NCBI GenBank assembly: GCA_003290165.1
Contig: QNQO01001172.1
Coordinates: 124,001 to 188,000, forward strand
DNA: 64,000 nt
DNA from: Berberis thunbergii
Lineage: Eukaryota > Streptophyta > Magnoliopsida > Ranunculales > Berberidaceae
Reading direction: 5' to 3'
In this document: positions 61,255 through 64,000 of the stretch, piece by piece
How positions within the stretch are numbered: position 1 is the first letter of the stretch
How the letters are laid out: each line of letters opens with the position of its first letter
The notes under the pieces: generated by a model
The model's input: the letters and a program-made list of their open reading frames with translations, nothing else
What the model was told of the DNA's origin: nothing
The model's database searches: none
Position numbers and translations under genes: made by a program

Positions 61255-63852
61255 TTAAGCCATCACCAAACCTGTATTGGCAACCTTTGTCTTTCCCTTT
61301 AATGTTGATTGAGCAATTTGAGTACGACCACTTGAGTTTGCATCACTTTCTTTGCCCTTGGCTTTTGTGAATTTCAACTTTGCAAAGTCTAAGAAAAACA
61401 AACAACATAATGAATATGTTAATAACCATAATAAAAAATCAAACTACAAAAAACACAAATATTACCATTTTCACACTCTGTATAGAACTCAATTTCCTCT
61501 GCATTTGCTTCGTACTCAATGTTGCTGATGTCATCACTTTTTATCCAATTTTGGAGGCATATCAATGCCTCCACAGAGGTCGGAGTGAGAGATGATCTAA
61601 AGGAATCAACCAATCGACCTCCAGTGCTAAAAGCACTCTCACTAGCAACTGTTGACACTTGTTCCCATTGTTAGCAATGCAAGTGTGGGGTACTTGTTCC
61701 CATTCAGCTTCCACCATCTCAAAATTTCAAACATCTCAATCTTGTTAGCTTTCTCTAATGGATCCATGAGATACCTATCTACCTCATGTGAAAGCACAAT
61801 ATCCTCCGTATCTTCTAGCTCCTTCTCCCAATCATCCATCATCTCATCAAGAATACAAGGACTTTCAGTTGGTGCTCCTACACTTCCTTGTTTTCCATAT
61901 GCAGAGTTATCGTCAACACTTGATTGAGAATGCTAAGAACCAAAAGAAAAAGAAAATTTTGATTAATTTAGAGTGTGAATTGAAATAACCAATAAACTTT
62001 ATAATAATGAAACAACGTTTGAAGAAAGTTTAGAACTTTTGATTACCTGTTTTGAACCCTTAGGTTGTTTTTGGGAACCAGCGAGTTGTTGAGCATATTC
62101 ATCACACAAGTCCTTCATTAATGCCCTAATTTCCTTACTTTTTTCTTCAATATCCTCTTCCTTATACCCCAATTTCTTTTTACACAAGTGTAAATAGTGT
62201 CTCAGTTTGAACCTTGGATCTAGGATAAGGGCAACAACAAATATTTGGTTCAGTGACCCAATTGAACCAAAATACTTATTATATTTTTGTTTCATGCTCG
62301 CTGCCATATCACGTAACACATTCTCCACAACACCTCCAAATTGCATATACTCGGGCAAAAAAAATTTATCAATCTCTGCTTCCACAGCAATCACATCATG
62401 GACAGCTGTTTGGGACGTCGGATGCTTGCTAGCACTCATCTTCACAGTCACTAGGTAGAAGACTTTCAAAAAAGTCACAAACACGTCGGCACTTTCCCAA
62501 TCTTTCTCACAAGGTGTCCCAACCCTTCCTCTAACCTTTCTTTTCGGATCTACTTCTTCATCATCATCCAACTCCTCATCTTCTATGAAATAACCTAAAT
62601 ACGCACTGTCATCTTCTCCACTCATCCTATCAAATACCTTTTTAAATTTCAAACTAGATGCTAGCATCAAATATGTACTATTCCACCTAGTAGGGACATC
62701 CATAACAAGAAAACTTTTGTCAGTTAAAAACTATTTCTCAACAATTTCCTTGAAATAAGCAAACCTTTGAGGGCTTGATTTGACAAACTTCACGGCATTT
62801 CTAATTGATGCCACACTTTTATCCAACTTTTTCAACCCCTCTTTCACTATCAGGTTGATAATGTGAGCTAGACGCCTCACATGCATATATCTACCCCCCA
62901 AAATAAGTGAACAATTAGACTTCATCTTCAGTTTAGCAAGTACATACTGAAGTGCCACCTTATTAGCCGATGCATTGTCAACTGAAATACACATCACCTT
63001 TTCAATCTTCCACGCTACCAAACATTGCTCTATCAACCTCCCTATTTGTTTACCTTGATGACTAGGAATGATACAAAAGTTTAGGATTCTTTTGTGCATA
63101 TTCCAGTCATCATCCACAAAATGAGCTGTTAGCACCATGTAGTTCACATTTTGGATACTTGCCCATGTATCAGTAGTCAAGCTGACTCTATGCTTGCCCA
63201 ATTGCCCTTTTAAATCTTCTTTCATGTCATGATACCTTTGTAACAACTCCCTCACAGCAGTTCTTCGAGATGGAACATGTAGTTTAGGTTGTATAACACT
63301 CATCATCCGCCTAAAACCTTCCTTCTCAACAGCATTAAAAGGTTGTTCATCAATCACTAAGAATTCAATAATGGCTTTCAAACTTTCTTCTTGGCTAAAT
63401 CCCCTAGCAACTAGCATGTTGCTACCATCATTAGTTATACCGGCAAGAACCTTCTGTTTTAAATCCATGTTTGGTTTATACTTTTTGCATACATTGGTGA
63501 TGTGTTTACCAAAAGTACTAGTGCCACTGCCACTGGTATCACATGCAAACACTTGAGCACAGTAATTGCACTTCGCCTTTAGTACATCTACCTCTACCAT
63601 CGTACTCTTTCCTTCAATTACAACTTCACGTGTTTCTTTCACAGTAAATTTAGTGATGTGATCCCAAACCCAAGATCTAGATTGTGTAGTTTTAAGGGCA
63701 TTTGGTGTTTTTCTTTTTCTTGAGGGGTCAGATCTGGGAGGAGGCATGGATTCTTCTGTTTGTACAGGACAAGGTGATGTACTAGCAGTAGAAGATGCGG
63801 CTACTTTAGTAATTTCGTTGGAGGCAGTACTAGTACTTAAAGACATGGACAT
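61255..63852 (-). pseudogene. hAT transposase (BED zinc finger, RICESLEEPER/DAYSLEEPER type), one in-frame stop
   Basis: Exons on the minus strand: 63852-62047, 61932-61466 and 61388-61255, with GT-AG introns. The first exon starts MSMSLSTSTASNE, with a BED finger (Cys95, Cys98, His117, Cys122), the hAT core (LTTDTWAS with Asp228, VMCISVDNASAN with Asp291), then after a TAG at 62733-62731 the same frame continues MDVPTRWNSTYLML to the intron. Exon 2 carries the C-terminal dimerisation region (EVDRYLMDPLEKANKIEMFEIL, then frameshifted VSTVASESAFSTGG, SFRSSLTPTSVEALICLQNW). Exon 3 encodes a basic tail (DFAKLKFTKAKGKESDANSS). About eight residues between LALL and VSTVASE are lost. Only one stop and one frameshift break about 800 codons, so decay is recent. 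Confidence 0.88.
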
Positions 63853-64000
63853 GGTTACTTACTATGTTCCTGCATTAAAAAAAATTGCCTACAAAACATA
63901 AGTATAAATTTAAAAAATAGTGTTGCCATTTTAACCAAACATTTAAAAAAATAAAATAAAATTACCAAAATGTGAGACATTGATGAGTTAATATAAAAGC
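63853..64000 (-). other. 5' region of the hAT transposase gene
   Basis: Sequence upstream of the transposase start codon. TTTTGTAGGCAATTTTT on the minus strand could be an intron acceptor in the 5' untranslated region. The hAT right terminus is not present before the window ends. Confidence 0.4.

Overview
The window is nuclear DNA of a flowering plant, most likely a eudicot. It has spliced genes with GT-AG introns, plant-only families (CURT1, XTH, type II serine carboxypeptidase-like, FAR1-type MULE transposase), tRNA-derived SINEs and a thick layer of nested LTR retrotransposons. No bacterial, organellar or CRISPR-like features were seen.

Positions 1-32690 are a retrotransposon nest. An Athila-like LTR on the minus strand (about 1135-3090, with an exact tRNA-Asp-type primer-binding site at 1111-1128) abuts the 3' end of a Ty3/gypsy Tat-type element (about 3110-7970: 133-bp tandem repeats, an antisense ORF, an LTR). 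That LTR ends inside the pol gene of a second Tat-type element (7971-15334: RT, RNase H, integrase, 78-bp tandem repeats, another antisense ORF, LTR). Next comes an Athila protease fragment that took two separate insertions 13 bp apart: a solo LTR (15883-16952, itself carrying a SINE) and a 4.96-kb non-autonomous Tat-type element (16970-21930). Both have near-matching 5-bp target duplications. After more Athila-like debris, a reverse-oriented Tat-type element of the same family fills 23024-32690 and carries a hAT MITE at 28423-29125 with a 7-of-8 target duplication. The three family copies share LTRs; two of them share gag, protease and an unrecognised module between protease and the 3' region.

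Positions 33100-55504 hold three host genes separated by mobile DNA: a CURT1B-like thylakoid-curvature gene whose last exon is broken (33146-34366), a LINE fragment and a CACTA-like end (34740-37370), a complete nine-exon serine carboxypeptidase-like gene (37928-42248), a decayed 6-kb Mutator-like element with a FAR1-type transposase and a second opposite-strand gene with an RNase H1-N/viroplasmin-like domain plus a membrane tail (43786-49733), and an XTH6-like xyloglucan endotransglucosylase gene with a stop at codon 4 (51902-55504).

Positions 55505-64000 contain the last three exons of an unidentified minus-strand gene (57490-58113), a hAT-like terminus (59337), two exons of a theta-class glutathione transferase (59924-60523) and a minus-strand hAT transposase gene (61255-63852) with one in-frame stop and a 3' frameshift. 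The glutathione transferase fragment lies between the hAT terminus and the hAT transposase, so it may be captured host sequence. All calls come from reading the sequence; family assignments rest on recalled motifs, not on database searches.
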